Of a DNA stretch of 64,000 bases, positions 1 through 7,554 are shown piece by piece; within the stretch, counting starts at the first letter, position 1; each line of letters begins with the position of its first letter. The stretch is taken from contig NZ_JACCFQ010000001.1 of assembly GCF_013410215.1 (NCBI RefSeq), positions 1,054,001 through 1,118,000 of the forward strand. The letters run 5' to 3'. Both the position numbers and the translations under genes were made by a program. A model generated the notes under the pieces. The model was given only the letters and a program-made list of their open reading frames with translations, did not search any database and had not been told where the DNA came from. This stretch comes from Nesterenkonia sandarakina (GTDB lineage: Bacteria > Actinomycetota > Actinomycetes > Actinomycetales > Micrococcaceae).

Positions 1-52
1 CGATCAGCCCCGCGCCGAGCACCAGATCCGCCGCTGGCACCCCGCCGGTCAC
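1..52 (-). CDS. Start of the next Mrp-operon subunit (partial, DUF4040-like)
   Basis: A GTG codon at 52-50 overlaps the TGA stop of mrpG (51-49) in a GTGA arrangement. It opens a frame that stays open to the window edge. The 17 visible residues begin MTGGVPAADLVLGAGLI, a short polar start followed by a hydrophobic helix. In Mrp/Mnh and Mbh clusters the gene after subunit G is often a small membrane subunit of the DUF4040/MbhD type, and this N-terminus fits that. The identity is inferred from gene order plus only 17 residues. The translational coupling is seen directly. Confidence 0.5.
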   Translation of the reverse strand, partial: MTGGVPAADLVLGAGLI

Positions 53-387
53 GGGGTGGGCTCCGGGGAGCCTGAGGTCGCGGGGTCCGGATCCGGCGTC
101 GAGCGCTCCGGGCCGGCGTCGAGTCCGCCGAGCACATGGGCTGAGACGGACGCCGCAGCCAGAGCCAACACCCAGGTCATCATCAGCACGCCGGCGGCGG
201 TCCAGCTGCCCAGCAGCAGCGCGACGCCGCCGAGCACCAGGCCCAGGCCCAGGTTGTCAGCCTTGGTGAGTGCATGCAGGCGGCTGCGCAGATCGGGGAA
301 ACGGATCAGTCCCAAGGTGCCCACGGTGAAGAAGAAGGTCCCGAGCAGGATCAGAGTCAGCGCCAACCACGGAGTCAGCCCGCTCAT
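49..387 (-). CDS. mrpG: Monovalent cation/proton antiporter subunit G
   Basis: This 112-residue membrane protein is the small G subunit of the Mrp (Mnh) multi-subunit Na+/H+ antiporter, which exports sodium at the expense of the proton gradient. Three hydrophobic segments are visible (about residues 6-28, 43-61 and 64-85). Between the first two lies the family signature GLIRFPDLRSRLHALTKADN, followed by an LG-rich loop. The C-terminal 25 residues are Pro/Asp/Glu-rich and disordered. The ATG at 387 overlaps the TGA of mrpF by four bases, and its own stop overlaps the next gene. The three genes are therefore one translationally coupled operon. In a probable halophile it contributes to sodium and pH homeostasis. 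Confidence 0.9.
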   Translation of the reverse strand: MSGLTPWLALTLILLGTFFFTVGTLGLIRFPDLRSRLHALTKADNLGLGLVLGGVALLLGSWTAAGVLMMTWVLALAAASVSAHVLGGLDAGPERSTPDPDPATSGSPEPTP

Positions 388-665
388 CTCGGCCCCTCCG
401 CGCGCGCGGACGGCCTGGGCAGTCCGGCGCGCACCGCAGCAGCCACAGCGGCCGTGCCGGTGAGCACCAGGGCCACATCGAGATACCGGGAGCCACCCTC
501 GGAGAGCACTGCGAGCACCGCCGCCAGCGCGGCACCGGTGGTGCCGGTGAGCAGGACCACCAGCAGCCAGTTCCCGGAGAGGCCGCGCCGGGAGAAGACT
601 GCGAGAGCCAGGACGTAGTTGCCCAGCAGCACGGCGAACACGGCGAGCAGCACTGCCTGGATCAT
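384..665 (-). CDS. mrpF: Monovalent cation/proton antiporter subunit F
   Basis: A 93-residue, three-helix membrane protein with the size and profile of Mrp/Mnh subunit F. It has an N-terminal helix (about 3-24), a second at about 32-52 and a third after the SRYLDVALVLTG motif that is typical of MrpF. The ATG at 665 is preferred over the GTG at 668 because AAGGAG lies five bases upstream of it. No mrpE-like gene is found directly upstream on this strand: the 247 bases up to the next gene hold only leader or promoter sequence. F therefore appears to be the first gene of this operon, and subunit E, if present, must be elsewhere. Confidence 0.85.
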   Translation of the reverse strand: MIQAVLLAVFAVLLGNYVLALAVFSRRGLSGNWLLVVLLTGTTGAALAAVLAVLSEGGSRYLDVALVLTGTAAVAAAVRAGLPRPSARAEGPR

Positions 666-900
666 CACCGCTCCTTCTCTGCCGGGGTCGCGTCTCTGGC
701 CACGCCCGTCCTGGAGGGGAGCTCGTGACCCCCACCAGCCTAGCGATCCGAGCGCCGCGGCCAGGACATTCCCAGGGCCTCTGTGCTCGGTCTCTCAATC
801 CCGGCTGACTGATCAGCCGCTCACCCCTCGGCCGGGCGGTCCCAGACGTGACCACCGCGGGGTCCGCGCCATGGGGCGCTCCCCGGAACGTGGACTTCGC

Positions 901-906
901 TAGAGT
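901..906 (+). promoter_or_regulatory. -10 element of a probable leaderless promoter
   Basis: TAGAGT lies six bases before the ATG of the dienelactone hydrolase gene, so initiation seven bases downstream of the element would start the mRNA at or next to the start codon. No Shine-Dalgarno sequence is visible and no good -35 element is seen. The same spacing recurs at several other genes in the window. Confidence 0.45.
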
Positions 907-912
907 CAGAGC

Positions 913-1626
913 ATGAGTGAACAGACTCCACACCAGAACATCACCTTCTCGCTCGCCGGCGCCGACGCGCAGGCCCAGACCGGTCACGGCTACCTGGCTC
1001 TTCCGGCGAGCGGCTCCGGGCCCGCAGTGATCGTGATCCAGGAATGGTGGGGCCTCACCGATCACATCAAGGACGTCACCGACCGCCTCGCCGCCGCGGG
1101 CTTCGTGGCCCTGGCCCCGGATCTCTACGGCGGGTCGATCACCCATGACGGCGCCGAGGCCCAGGAGATGATGTCGAAGCTGCCCGCCGAGGAGGGTGCC
1201 CGGATGCTCGCCGGAGCCACCGATCACCTGCTCGGGCTGGACGCGGTCAGCTCCGCCACTGTCGGTGCCATCGGATTCTGCATGGGCGGGGGCTTCGTGC
1301 TGGCCATGGCCGCGCAGCAGGGGGACAAGGTCTCCGCGGCCGTGCCGTTCTACGGGGTCGGCCAGGGCGTGCCGGAGAGCTACGCCGGGATCACCGCAGC
1401 GGTGCAGGGACACTACGCCGAGCACGATGAGAGCTACCCCGTGGAGCAGGCCCGCGAGCAGGAAGAGGCGATCCGGGCGGAGTCCGGCGCGGAGGTCAGC
1501 TACTTCTACTACGACGCCGGCCACGCCTTCCACAACGACACCAACGCCATCGGCACCTACGACCCGCAGCGGGCCAAGCTCGCCTGGGACCGTGCCGTGA
1601 CGTTCCTCAAGGAGAAGGTGGCCTGA
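913..1626 (+). CDS. Dienelactone hydrolase family protein
   Basis: A 237-residue cytosolic alpha/beta hydrolase of the dienelactone hydrolase family, whose members hydrolyse lactones and small esters, classically in chloroaromatic degradation. The DLH features are all visible: Glu44 in QEWWG, the nucleophile Cys123 in GFCMGG, Asp172 in AEHDE, and His204 in DAGHAFHN. The length is normal for the family. There is no signal peptide. It ends one base before the stop of the convergent GntR gene and has no catabolic neighbours on its strand, so the natural substrate cannot be read from context. A general carboxymethylenebutenolidase-like detoxifying hydrolase is the safest call. Confidence 0.88.
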   Translation: MSEQTPHQNITFSLAGADAQAQTGHGYLALPASGSGPAVIVIQEWWGLTDHIKDVTDRLAAAGFVALAPDLYGGSITHDGAEAQEMMSKLPAEEGARMLAGATDHLLGLDAVSSATVGAIGFCMGGGFVLAMAAQQGDKVSAAVPFYGVGQGVPESYAGITAAVQGHYAEHDESYPVEQAREQEEAIRAESGAEVSYFYYDAGHAFHNDTNAIGTYDPQRAKLAWDRAVTFLKEKVA

Positions 1627-1627
1627 C

Positions 1628-2380
1628 TCAGTGCTGGGCGCGCTTCCAGTTCGTGCTGACCTTCTGCATATGCAGCCGGGTGCGGTCAGCGCGGAAGAAG
1701 TCGCGAGCGTACTCCACCGGGTTGTCACCGTCGTCGTAGGTGATCCGGTGGATCTCCAGCAGTCCAGCTCCCTCGGAGATCTGCAGGAGCGCTGACTGTT
1801 CTGCGGTCGCCGTCGTCGCCTCCACCGTCTCCTCCGCCCGGTCCACCAGCAGACCGTGGTCCTGAGTCAGCAGTGCGTAGAGGGAGCCGGTCAGATCAGC
1901 GGCCAGCAGTCCGGGGAAGCGACGGGCCGGCAGCACTGAGGTGTCCAGCGACCAGGTCGCGCTGCCGGCACGGCGCACCCGTGTGATGCGCAGGACCGGG
2001 GCAGTCCCGGGAAGCTGCAGTGCGCGCTGCTCTTCGGGGAACGGCTGTGAGATCTCCGCGCGCAGGAGCTGGGTCTGCACGATGAGTCCCTGGTGACGGA
2101 CCATGTCAGGAACTCCCTGAACCGTGTTGAGATGGCGTTGGATCTTCCCGTCGTCGGCGAAGACCCCGCCGGACTGGCCCAAAGCCCGCCGGACCTGATG
2201 CTCGGTCTCCAGCCGGTCCAGCGCGCGACGCAGGGCGCTGCGCGGGACCTGAAGCTGCTCCGCGAGGCCACGCTCGGTGCCCAGGCGCTCACCGGGTCGG
2301 AACCGTCCGTCTCGCAGCAGCCTCAGCAGGTTGAGATAGACCACCTCGGTGGGTGCCGGGTCCTCCGGGGATCGGCTCAT
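1628..2380 (-). CDS. GntR family regulator with UTRA effector domain
   Basis: A 250-residue transcription factor. Residues 12-75 form the GntR winged helix (for example FRPGERLGTERGLAEQL, then PRSALRRALDRLE). Residues 95-240 match the UTRA (HutC/FarR-type) ligand-binding fold, with the closing YARDFFRADR motif. It sits 28 bases downstream of the class III aminotransferase-like gene on the same strand, so the two are probably cotranscribed and the enzyme is the likely regulatory target. HutC/UTRA regulators usually sense a sugar phosphate, amino acid or amine derivative. The ligand here is unknown but is probably the substrate of the enzyme/kinase pair next door. Confidence 0.85.
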   Translation of the reverse strand: MSRSPEDPAPTEVVYLNLLRLLRDGRFRPGERLGTERGLAEQLQVPRSALRRALDRLETEHQVRRALGQSGGVFADDGKIQRHLNTVQGVPDMVRHQGLIVQTQLLRAEISQPFPEEQRALQLPGTAPVLRITRVRRAGSATWSLDTSVLPARRFPGLLAADLTGSLYALLTQDHGLLVDRAEETVEATTATAEQSALLQISEGAGLLEIHRITYDDGDNPVEYARDFFRADRTRLHMQKVSTNWKRAQH

Positions 2381-2408
2381 CGGCTCAGCTCGAAGGGCAT
2401 GGCCGGTC

Positions 2409-3752
2409 TCAGCTCAGAGCCTTGAGGGAGGCGTCCAGGGCTTCTGAGGCCCAGTCGATGTCGGTGTGGGTGAACGGCAGCGGTGGGCGCAGCTTCAGCA
2501 CATTGCCGTGCGGGCCGGCCACCGAGGTCAGGACGCCACGCTGACGCAGCTCTTCGAGCAGGTTCAGCGCGAGCCCGCGATCGGGTTCCTTGGTCGCGCG
2601 GTCCTTGACCAGCTCGAAGCCGATGAAGAGTCCCGCACCCCGGACATCTCCTACCGACTGGTGGGTCTCGCCGAGCTGGGTGAATCGTGTGAGCGCCGCT
2701 GCGCCGAGATCTCGGGCGTGCTCCTGCAGTCCCTCCTGGCGGATCACTTCCAACACGGCCTGGGCGGCCGCCATGGACACCGGGTTTCCTCCGAAGGTGT
2801 TGAAGTAGGGCACCGTGTCGCTGAACGACGCGAGGACATCAGCCTTGGCGAACAGCCCTGAGACCGGGATCCCGTTGCCCATCGGTTTGCCGGTGGTGAT
2901 CATGTCCGGAGTCACTGCGTGAGCCGCGAAGCCCCAGAATTGGTCCCCGGTGCGAGCGAAGCCTGGTTGGACCTCGTCGGCGATGAACACTCCTCCGGAA
3001 GAATGGACCACGTCGACAGCTTCCTTGAGGTAGCTCCCCGGAAGCACGCCGTCGGAGGAGAAGATCGAATCTGCGATGAAGCCCGCGAACTTCACGCCCT
3101 TGGACTCCATATCGGCGATCGCGGCGCGGACCTTCTCCGCGAACCAGGATCCGATCTCCGCCACCCCGGTCCGATACCTGTCTGGTGCTGGAAGCAGCCA
3201 GACGTGTTCACCGATGGGCTGCCCGCTGCCCAGGGCAGGAGAGACCAAGGAGCTGAGTTCGGAGTTGCCGTGATACGCCTCGGTGGTCGCGATCAGTCCG
3301 GTGCCCCCGGTGTGGGCCTTGGCGACCCGCAGGGCGAGATCATTGGCCTCTGAGCCGGTGCACATGTACATGGCCTTGAAGTCCCCGGCGTCGAGGTACT
3401 CAGGCAGCGTGGCAAGAAGGTCATCGGTGTAGTCCAGGATCCGTTCGTGCAGATACCGGGTATGGGTGTTCAGCCGCAGCATCTGCGCGTTCACGGCCTG
3501 GGCCACCGCAGGGTGGGCGTGCCCGATCGACGCGACATTGTTGTACATGTCCAGGTACTTCTGGCCCTCGGCGTCCCAGAGGTACTGGCCCTCGCCGCGG
3601 ACCAGGTGGACCGGCCGGCGGTAGAACAGGCGATAGGAGCCACCCAGCACATCGTCCCGCCGTTCGGTGAGTCTGCGGGTCTGCGGATCAAGGTCCGCGG
3701 CATGCTCCGCGCGGAAACTGTTGTTGTCCATGATGGTGGAACGCAGGGCCAT
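2409..3752 (-). CDS. Class III PLP-dependent aminotransferase or phospho-lyase
   Basis: A 447-residue fold-type I PLP enzyme. Landmarks are CTGSEAND near 131-138 (phosphate binding), the Asp259 pair IADEVQPGFARTG, and Lys289 in TTGKPMGNG, the expected Schiff-base lysine. ATG 3752 is preceded by GAAGGA. It faces the APH-type kinase gene at 4036 across a 283-bp divergent region and is followed by a GntR/UTRA regulator. In other organisms the ethanolamine-phosphate and phosphohydroxylysine phospho-lyases belong to this subfamily and are paired with an APH-fold kinase of the hydroxylysine-kinase type. I infer a kinase/phospho-lyase route for a hydroxylated amine, but an ordinary omega-aminotransferase cannot be excluded. 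Confidence 0.8.
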   Translation of the reverse strand: MALRSTIMDNNSFRAEHAADLDPQTRRLTERRDDVLGGSYRLFYRRPVHLVRGEGQYLWDAEGQKYLDMYNNVASIGHAHPAVAQAVNAQMLRLNTHTRYLHERILDYTDDLLATLPEYLDAGDFKAMYMCTGSEANDLALRVAKAHTGGTGLIATTEAYHGNSELSSLVSPALGSGQPIGEHVWLLPAPDRYRTGVAEIGSWFAEKVRAAIADMESKGVKFAGFIADSIFSSDGVLPGSYLKEAVDVVHSSGGVFIADEVQPGFARTGDQFWGFAAHAVTPDMITTGKPMGNGIPVSGLFAKADVLASFSDTVPYFNTFGGNPVSMAAAQAVLEVIRQEGLQEHARDLGAAALTRFTQLGETHQSVGDVRGAGLFIGFELVKDRATKEPDRGLALNLLEELRQRGVLTSVAGPHGNVLKLRPPLPFTHTDIDWASEALDASLKALS

Positions 3753-4035
3753 GAGAGTCCTTCAAGATCGATGCCGGCACGGGAGGCACCCAGCCCTCCG
3801 ATTCGTCGTGGTGGATCCATCGTCTCAGCCCGTCCCGACACCTGCCCCGTCGGCAGGTTTCCGGGGCGTTACAGAGAACACGGCGGGGGTGAATGGTTCG
3901 TTACGCGCAGGGGGCCGCATGAATGGCCTGTTAAACCTCTCCCACATTCTCGCTTCTTCAGTGCTCCTGGAGGCAGCGGCGTGGCACAGTGGGACCGGCA
4001 CCCAGCCCTCCTCGCCCGCATTCGAGGAGAATCCC

Positions 4036-5175
4036 TTGCAGAAGAACACCACCATCACGCCCCCCGTCGCGATCACACCCGCCGCAGAGCCGCCGATGCG
4101 ACTCGCGGACCAGGCGGTCGCCGTCGAGCCGTTCACCGCCTTCGCCACGCTGGGTCGAGGAGAGCCCGCCCCAGACTGGCTGACCCGTGAGGTCACCAGC
4201 GCCTGGGGCCTCGATCCGGAGCGGACCCGGCTCGCCCTGATCGCGGTCTCCGAGAATGCGACCTTCCGAGTCGAGGTCGATGCCCACCCCCATGCCGTGC
4301 TGCGGGTTCATCGGCCTGGGTATGTAGATCCCGCCCAGATCAGGTCCGAGCTGCAGTGGGTGCGGTCGCTGGGGGAAGACGTGGACATCAGCGTCCCCGA
4401 CGTGGTCCCACGGGCGGACGGCGAGCTGCTGCACACCTTCAACCGGGGCTCCGCCGACGGCGCCCCGGCGGGGGAGGCGCCCTGGCACATGGTCGCGTTC
4501 GCTTTCGTCCAGGGCGCGGTGCTCGAGGACATCATCGATGTCCTGCCTGATCCGTCCTCGTACTATCGACGGATCGGGCGAGCCACTGCGGAGTTCCACC
4601 GTCACGCTGAGAACTGGCAGCCGCCCCTGGGCTTCGACCGCTTCCAATGGAGGGTCCAGGACATGATCGGGCGGTCCAGCCGATGGGGTGACTGGCGAGC
4701 CGCCCCGATGCAGCCCCAGCAGCACCAGATCCTCCAAGCCGCCGAGGCAGCCGCTGTGAAGCAGGTGCAGCTCGGTGCTCCCACGCATCAGGGCTGGGGT
4801 CTGATTCACGCGGACCTGAGGCCCTCAAACATCATGATGCACCAGGACCGGCTCACCGTGATCGACTTCGACGACTGTGGCTACGGCTGGTTCCTCTATG
4901 ACTTCGCTTCGGCGCTGTCCTTCATCGAGCATGAGCCCTACGCCGGGCAGATCGCCCGTGAATGGATCATCGGGTATCGAAGCGTCCGCGAGCTCACCGC
5001 CGAGGATCTACGCTTCGCCTGCGCGCTGAGCATGCTGCGCCGATTGACGATGCTGGGCTGGACCACCACCCATCGTCGTGACGCTCTGCCTCCAGAGATC
5101 TGGGACGCACAGCTCCCGGGGTCCGTGGAGGTGGCGCAGCGCTATCTCGAGTCCCCCTCCTGGCTGCTGAGCTGA
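4036..5175 (+). CDS. APH-fold small-molecule kinase (hydroxylysine/homoserine kinase-like)
   Basis: A 379-residue cytosolic kinase of the aminoglycoside phosphotransferase/choline kinase superfamily. Visible motifs are the catalytic loop HADLRPSNIM and the metal-binding VIDFDDCGYG, followed by YDFASALSF. An ATP-lobe segment, NATFRVEVDAHPHAVLRVHR, lies near the N-terminus. I chose the TTG at 4036 because GAGGAGA ends five bases upstream. The frame is open further 5' but that region is intergenic, and an ATG at 4096 is the alternative. It is divergent from the class III PLP enzyme. This architecture suggests phosphorylation of a hydroxyl-amine before PLP-dependent elimination. Substrate candidates (ethanolamine, hydroxylysine) are inference. 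Confidence 0.78.
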   Translation: MQKNTTITPPVAITPAAEPPMRLADQAVAVEPFTAFATLGRGEPAPDWLTREVTSAWGLDPERTRLALIAVSENATFRVEVDAHPHAVLRVHRPGYVDPAQIRSELQWVRSLGEDVDISVPDVVPRADGELLHTFNRGSADGAPAGEAPWHMVAFAFVQGAVLEDIIDVLPDPSSYYRRIGRATAEFHRHAENWQPPLGFDRFQWRVQDMIGRSSRWGDWRAAPMQPQQHQILQAAEAAAVKQVQLGAPTHQGWGLIHADLRPSNIMMHQDRLTVIDFDDCGYGWFLYDFASALSFIEHEPYAGQIAREWIIGYRSVRELTAEDLRFACALSMLRRLTMLGWTTTHRRDALPPEIWDAQLPGSVEVAQRYLESPSWLLS

Positions 5176-5191
5176 CCCGCGCCGGGGCAGG

Positions 5192-5866
5192 TCAGCCGGT
5201 GAAGGCTTCGACGATCTCCGGGATCTCCCGCAGGTGCCGGCGGAGCACCTCGATGGCCCGTTCGGCGTCGTGGTCCTGCAATGCCGCGAGCAACTCGCGG
5301 TGTTCCCTCTCGATCAGCCCCAGGCGTTCGGTGGCCTCCACCAGGGTGCGCACGGCCAGGCGGGTATGCCGCGGACCCAGGGATTCATACATCTCCGCGA
5401 GCACCGAGTTGCCCTGGTGGCGGACCAGGTTCAGGTGCAGCATCTGATCCATCTGGGCGAAGCTGCGCCACTGCTCCCGGCGCCCGGCCTCCTCCATATC
5501 GTCGAGCAGCTGGGCCATGCCCGGAGGCGGACCCTTGCGGCGGCGACAGATCTTCGCGATGGCGTCGGACTCGACGACGAACCGGGCCTGGTAGATCTCG
5601 CGCAGTTCACGGGAGGTCATCACCCGCACCTGGGCGCCGCGACGGGGCACCAGGTCGACGTACTTCTCGGCCTGGAGCCGGTGCAGAGCCTCGCGCACAG
5701 GGGTCCTCGAGGTGCCGACCTCGCGGGCGAGCGTCACCTCATCGAGGAACTGTCCCTCCGCGACGTCGCCGGAGAGGATCGCCGAGGCGATCCAGGAATA
5801 CGCCCGATCCCGGGCGCTCGGCAAGGTTTTTGAGGAATCGTGGTCGTTTCTCTTGTGTGATGGCAC
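5192..5866 (-). CDS. GntR family regulator with FCD effector domain
   Basis: A 224-residue regulator with an N-terminal winged helix (about 16-82, including the FADR-type stretch GTSRTPVREALHRLQAEKYV). Its C-terminal all-helical FCD domain has metal-ligand candidates in QMDQMLHLNLVRH and in REHRELLAAL. FCD regulators typically repress organic-acid or sugar-acid catabolic operons and are released by the substrate. It is divergent from the aldolase-nitrilase-TRAP operon, with a TTGTATACAA palindrome between them. It starts with GTG at 5866, with TAGACT exactly six bases upstream and no Shine-Dalgarno, so its message is probably leaderless. The stop lies 16 bases from that of the convergent kinase gene. 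Confidence 0.87.
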   Translation of the reverse strand: MPSHKRNDHDSSKTLPSARDRAYSWIASAILSGDVAEGQFLDEVTLAREVGTSRTPVREALHRLQAEKYVDLVPRRGAQVRVMTSRELREIYQARFVVESDAIAKICRRRKGPPPGMAQLLDDMEEAGRREQWRSFAQMDQMLHLNLVRHQGNSVLAEMYESLGPRHTRLAVRTLVEATERLGLIEREHRELLAALQDHDAERAIEVLRRHLREIPEIVEAFTG

Positions 5867-5904
5867 ACACTCAGTCTAACGTAGTTCCACATGTTGCACT
5901 CTTT

Positions 5905-5914
5905 TTGTATACAA
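5905..5914. promoter_or_regulatory. Probable GntR/FCD operator
   Basis: TTGTATACAA is a perfect 10-bp palindrome in the divergent region between the FCD regulator and the aldolase operon. It fits the general FCD-family operator pattern of TNGT and ACNA half-sites. It lies 39 bases upstream of the regulator start and 75 bases upstream of the aldolase start, a sensible place to control both directions. Confidence 0.5.
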
Positions 5915-5989
5915 GCAACACACAAGAAACATGCACGTGGTGTATTAGAGCTTCAGGACTATTGAGAACCCCACTGCGGAAGGAACCGG

Positions 5990-6751
5990 ATGAATCGACA
6001 CACACAGGAGGCTGGACTTCACGGGGTCTGGCTCTCCGAGCCATCAGCCTCCACGGTGGAGGTCGCCGCGCTGGCCGGATACGACACGGTCGTGCTCGAC
6101 GTCGAGCACGGCTCCTTTGATCTCGCCGCACTCAACTGGCTGCTGCCCTTCATCCGAGCCAAGGGCATGGAAGTGATCGTCAAGGTCTTGGGCCCGCAGC
6201 GAGAAGCGATTCAACAGGCTCTCGACCTGGGAGCCAACGCCGTGGCCATCCCACATGTGGAGTCCGTGGCACATGCCGAACAGGTCTGCGGCTACGCCAA
6301 ATTCCCACCACTGGGTGATCGCTCCTTCGCCGGCGGCAGAGTCTCGGACTACCGAGGCTTCGACGACGCCTGGGTCGCCGAGCAGGACTCCGGCACCCGG
6401 TGCTATCCCATGATCGAAGACGCCTCCGCCTTCGCGGACATCGAACAGATCCTGGCGCTGGACTCGGTGGACGGGATCTTCATCGGACCCTCCGACCTCT
6501 CGCTGCGGCGAGACCGCGGCGCCTACACCGCCGGCGAGGACGACCTGACGGATATCGCCTACCTGGCCGATGCCGCAAACGCGGCGGGCAAGCCGTGGAT
6601 CCTCCCCGCGTGGAGCCCAGCGGAGCAGAAGCTGGCCGTAGAGAAGAACGCACACGTGATCATCGCCACCATGCAGTACGGAGCCCTGTTGACGGGTCTC
6701 TCCGGCGCCAGCGCGGCGCTGCGCGAGATCCAGGCGCAGGCGGGAGAGTGA
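5990..6751 (+). CDS. HpcH/HpaI family class II aldolase
   Basis: A 253-residue metal-dependent aldolase of the HpcH/HpaI/GarL family, which cleaves or forms 2-keto-3-deoxy acids to give pyruvate or a related 2-oxo acid. Visible are the base motif LDVEHG (Asp37, Glu39, His40), the metal ligands Glu143 in MIEDAS and Asp169 in FIGPSDLS, and the GANAVAIPHVES strand. The position equivalent to the conserved catalytic arginine (VR in HpcH) appears to be Lys65 in VIVKV, which is unusual and may signal an altered substrate. It is preceded by GGAAGGAA and is the first gene of an operon with a nitrilase-type amidase and a TRAP transporter. Confidence 0.85.
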   Translation: MNRHTQEAGLHGVWLSEPSASTVEVAALAGYDTVVLDVEHGSFDLAALNWLLPFIRAKGMEVIVKVLGPQREAIQQALDLGANAVAIPHVESVAHAEQVCGYAKFPPLGDRSFAGGRVSDYRGFDDAWVAEQDSGTRCYPMIEDASAFADIEQILALDSVDGIFIGPSDLSLRRDRGAYTAGEDDLTDIAYLADAANAAGKPWILPAWSPAEQKLAVEKNAHVIIATMQYGALLTGLSGASAALREIQAQAGE

Positions 6752-6756
6752 GCGCC

Positions 6757-7554
6757 ATGTTGAAGACAGCGATCGCCCAGTTCACCCCGGGCGCGGACAA
6801 GGACGTCAACCTCGCCTCGATGGAAAAACTGATCCGTCGAGCCGCAGACCAGGACGCCGCACTGATCGTGCTGCCGGAATACGCGATCTTCACGGTGCCC
6901 ACGATGGACGACCGATTCGTCGAGAGTGCCGAGTCGCTGGACGGGCCGGCAGTCACCCGGCTGAGAGAGATCTCTCAGGAGCTGGGCGTCACTCTGGTCG
7001 CGGGGATCAACGAGACCGCCCAGGACGGCCGGATCTACAACACCCTCGTGGGTCTCCAGGGCGGGGAGATCGCAGCGGTCTATCGCAAGACCCACCTCTA
7101 CGACGCCTTCGGCTATAAGGAGTCGGACCGGGTGCTCGCCGGTGCGCTGCAGGCGCCCCAGCTGATGTCCGTGGGCGGCTTCACCGTGGGCATGCAGACC
7201 TGTTACGACCTGCGTTTCCCGGAAGTGACCAGGACCCTGGTAGACGCTGGGGCCGATGTCGTGGCGCTGCCTGCCGAATGGGTTCCAGGGCCGCTCAAGG
7301 AGTTCCACTGGAACACCTTGATCCGGGCCCGCGCCATCGAGAACACCATCTACGTGCTGGCTGCCGATCAGGCCGCGCCCACTGGTGCCGGAAACAGCGC
7401 CATCCTCGACCCGATGGGCAACACGCTCGCAAGCGTCGGGGAATCCGAAGACCTCGCGCTCGCGGAGCTCTCGCAGGAGCGTCTGGAAGCTGTCCGTCTG
7501 TCCAATCCCGCACTGTCACTGCGCCGCTATCGCGTCGCACCGATGAATGGATGA
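6757..7554 (+). CDS. Carbon-nitrogen hydrolase (nitrilase superfamily)
   Basis: A 265-residue cytosolic amidase with the Glu-Lys-Cys triad of the nitrilase superfamily: Glu41 in VLPEYA, Lys111 in YRKTHLYDAFG and Cys149 in GMQTCYDLRFPE. The length and the AFGYKESD motif fit the omega-amidase/deaminated-glutathione-amidase-like branch rather than true nitrilases. I prefer ATG 6757, with GGGAG about ten bases upstream. A GTG at 6748 overlaps the aldolase stop and is possible. It is translationally linked to the aldolase before it and to the TRAP binding protein after it. It probably removes an amide from the imported acid before aldol cleavage, or cleans up a side product. Confidence 0.85.
   Translation: MLKTAIAQFTPGADKDVNLASMEKLIRRAADQDAALIVLPEYAIFTVPTMDDRFVESAESLDGPAVTRLREISQELGVTLVAGINETAQDGRIYNTLVGLQGGEIAAVYRKTHLYDAFGYKESDRVLAGALQAPQLMSVGGFTVGMQTCYDLRFPEVTRTLVDAGADVVALPAEWVPGPLKEFHWNTLIRARAIENTIYVLAADQAAPTGAGNSAILDPMGNTLASVGESEDLALAELSQERLEAVRLSNPALSLRRYRVAPMNG

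Noticed and set aside
49-1728. 559-codon open frame on the minus strand.
   Set aside because: Only its last 112 codons are a gene (mrpG). The rest is antisense to the dienelactone hydrolase and low-complexity Arg/Gly, as expected from GC-rich DNA.
3667-4035. N-terminal extension of the APH-type kinase.
   Set aside because: It overlaps the divergent promoter region and the class III gene start, has no conserved residues, and the TTG at 4036 has a well-spaced GAGGAGA.
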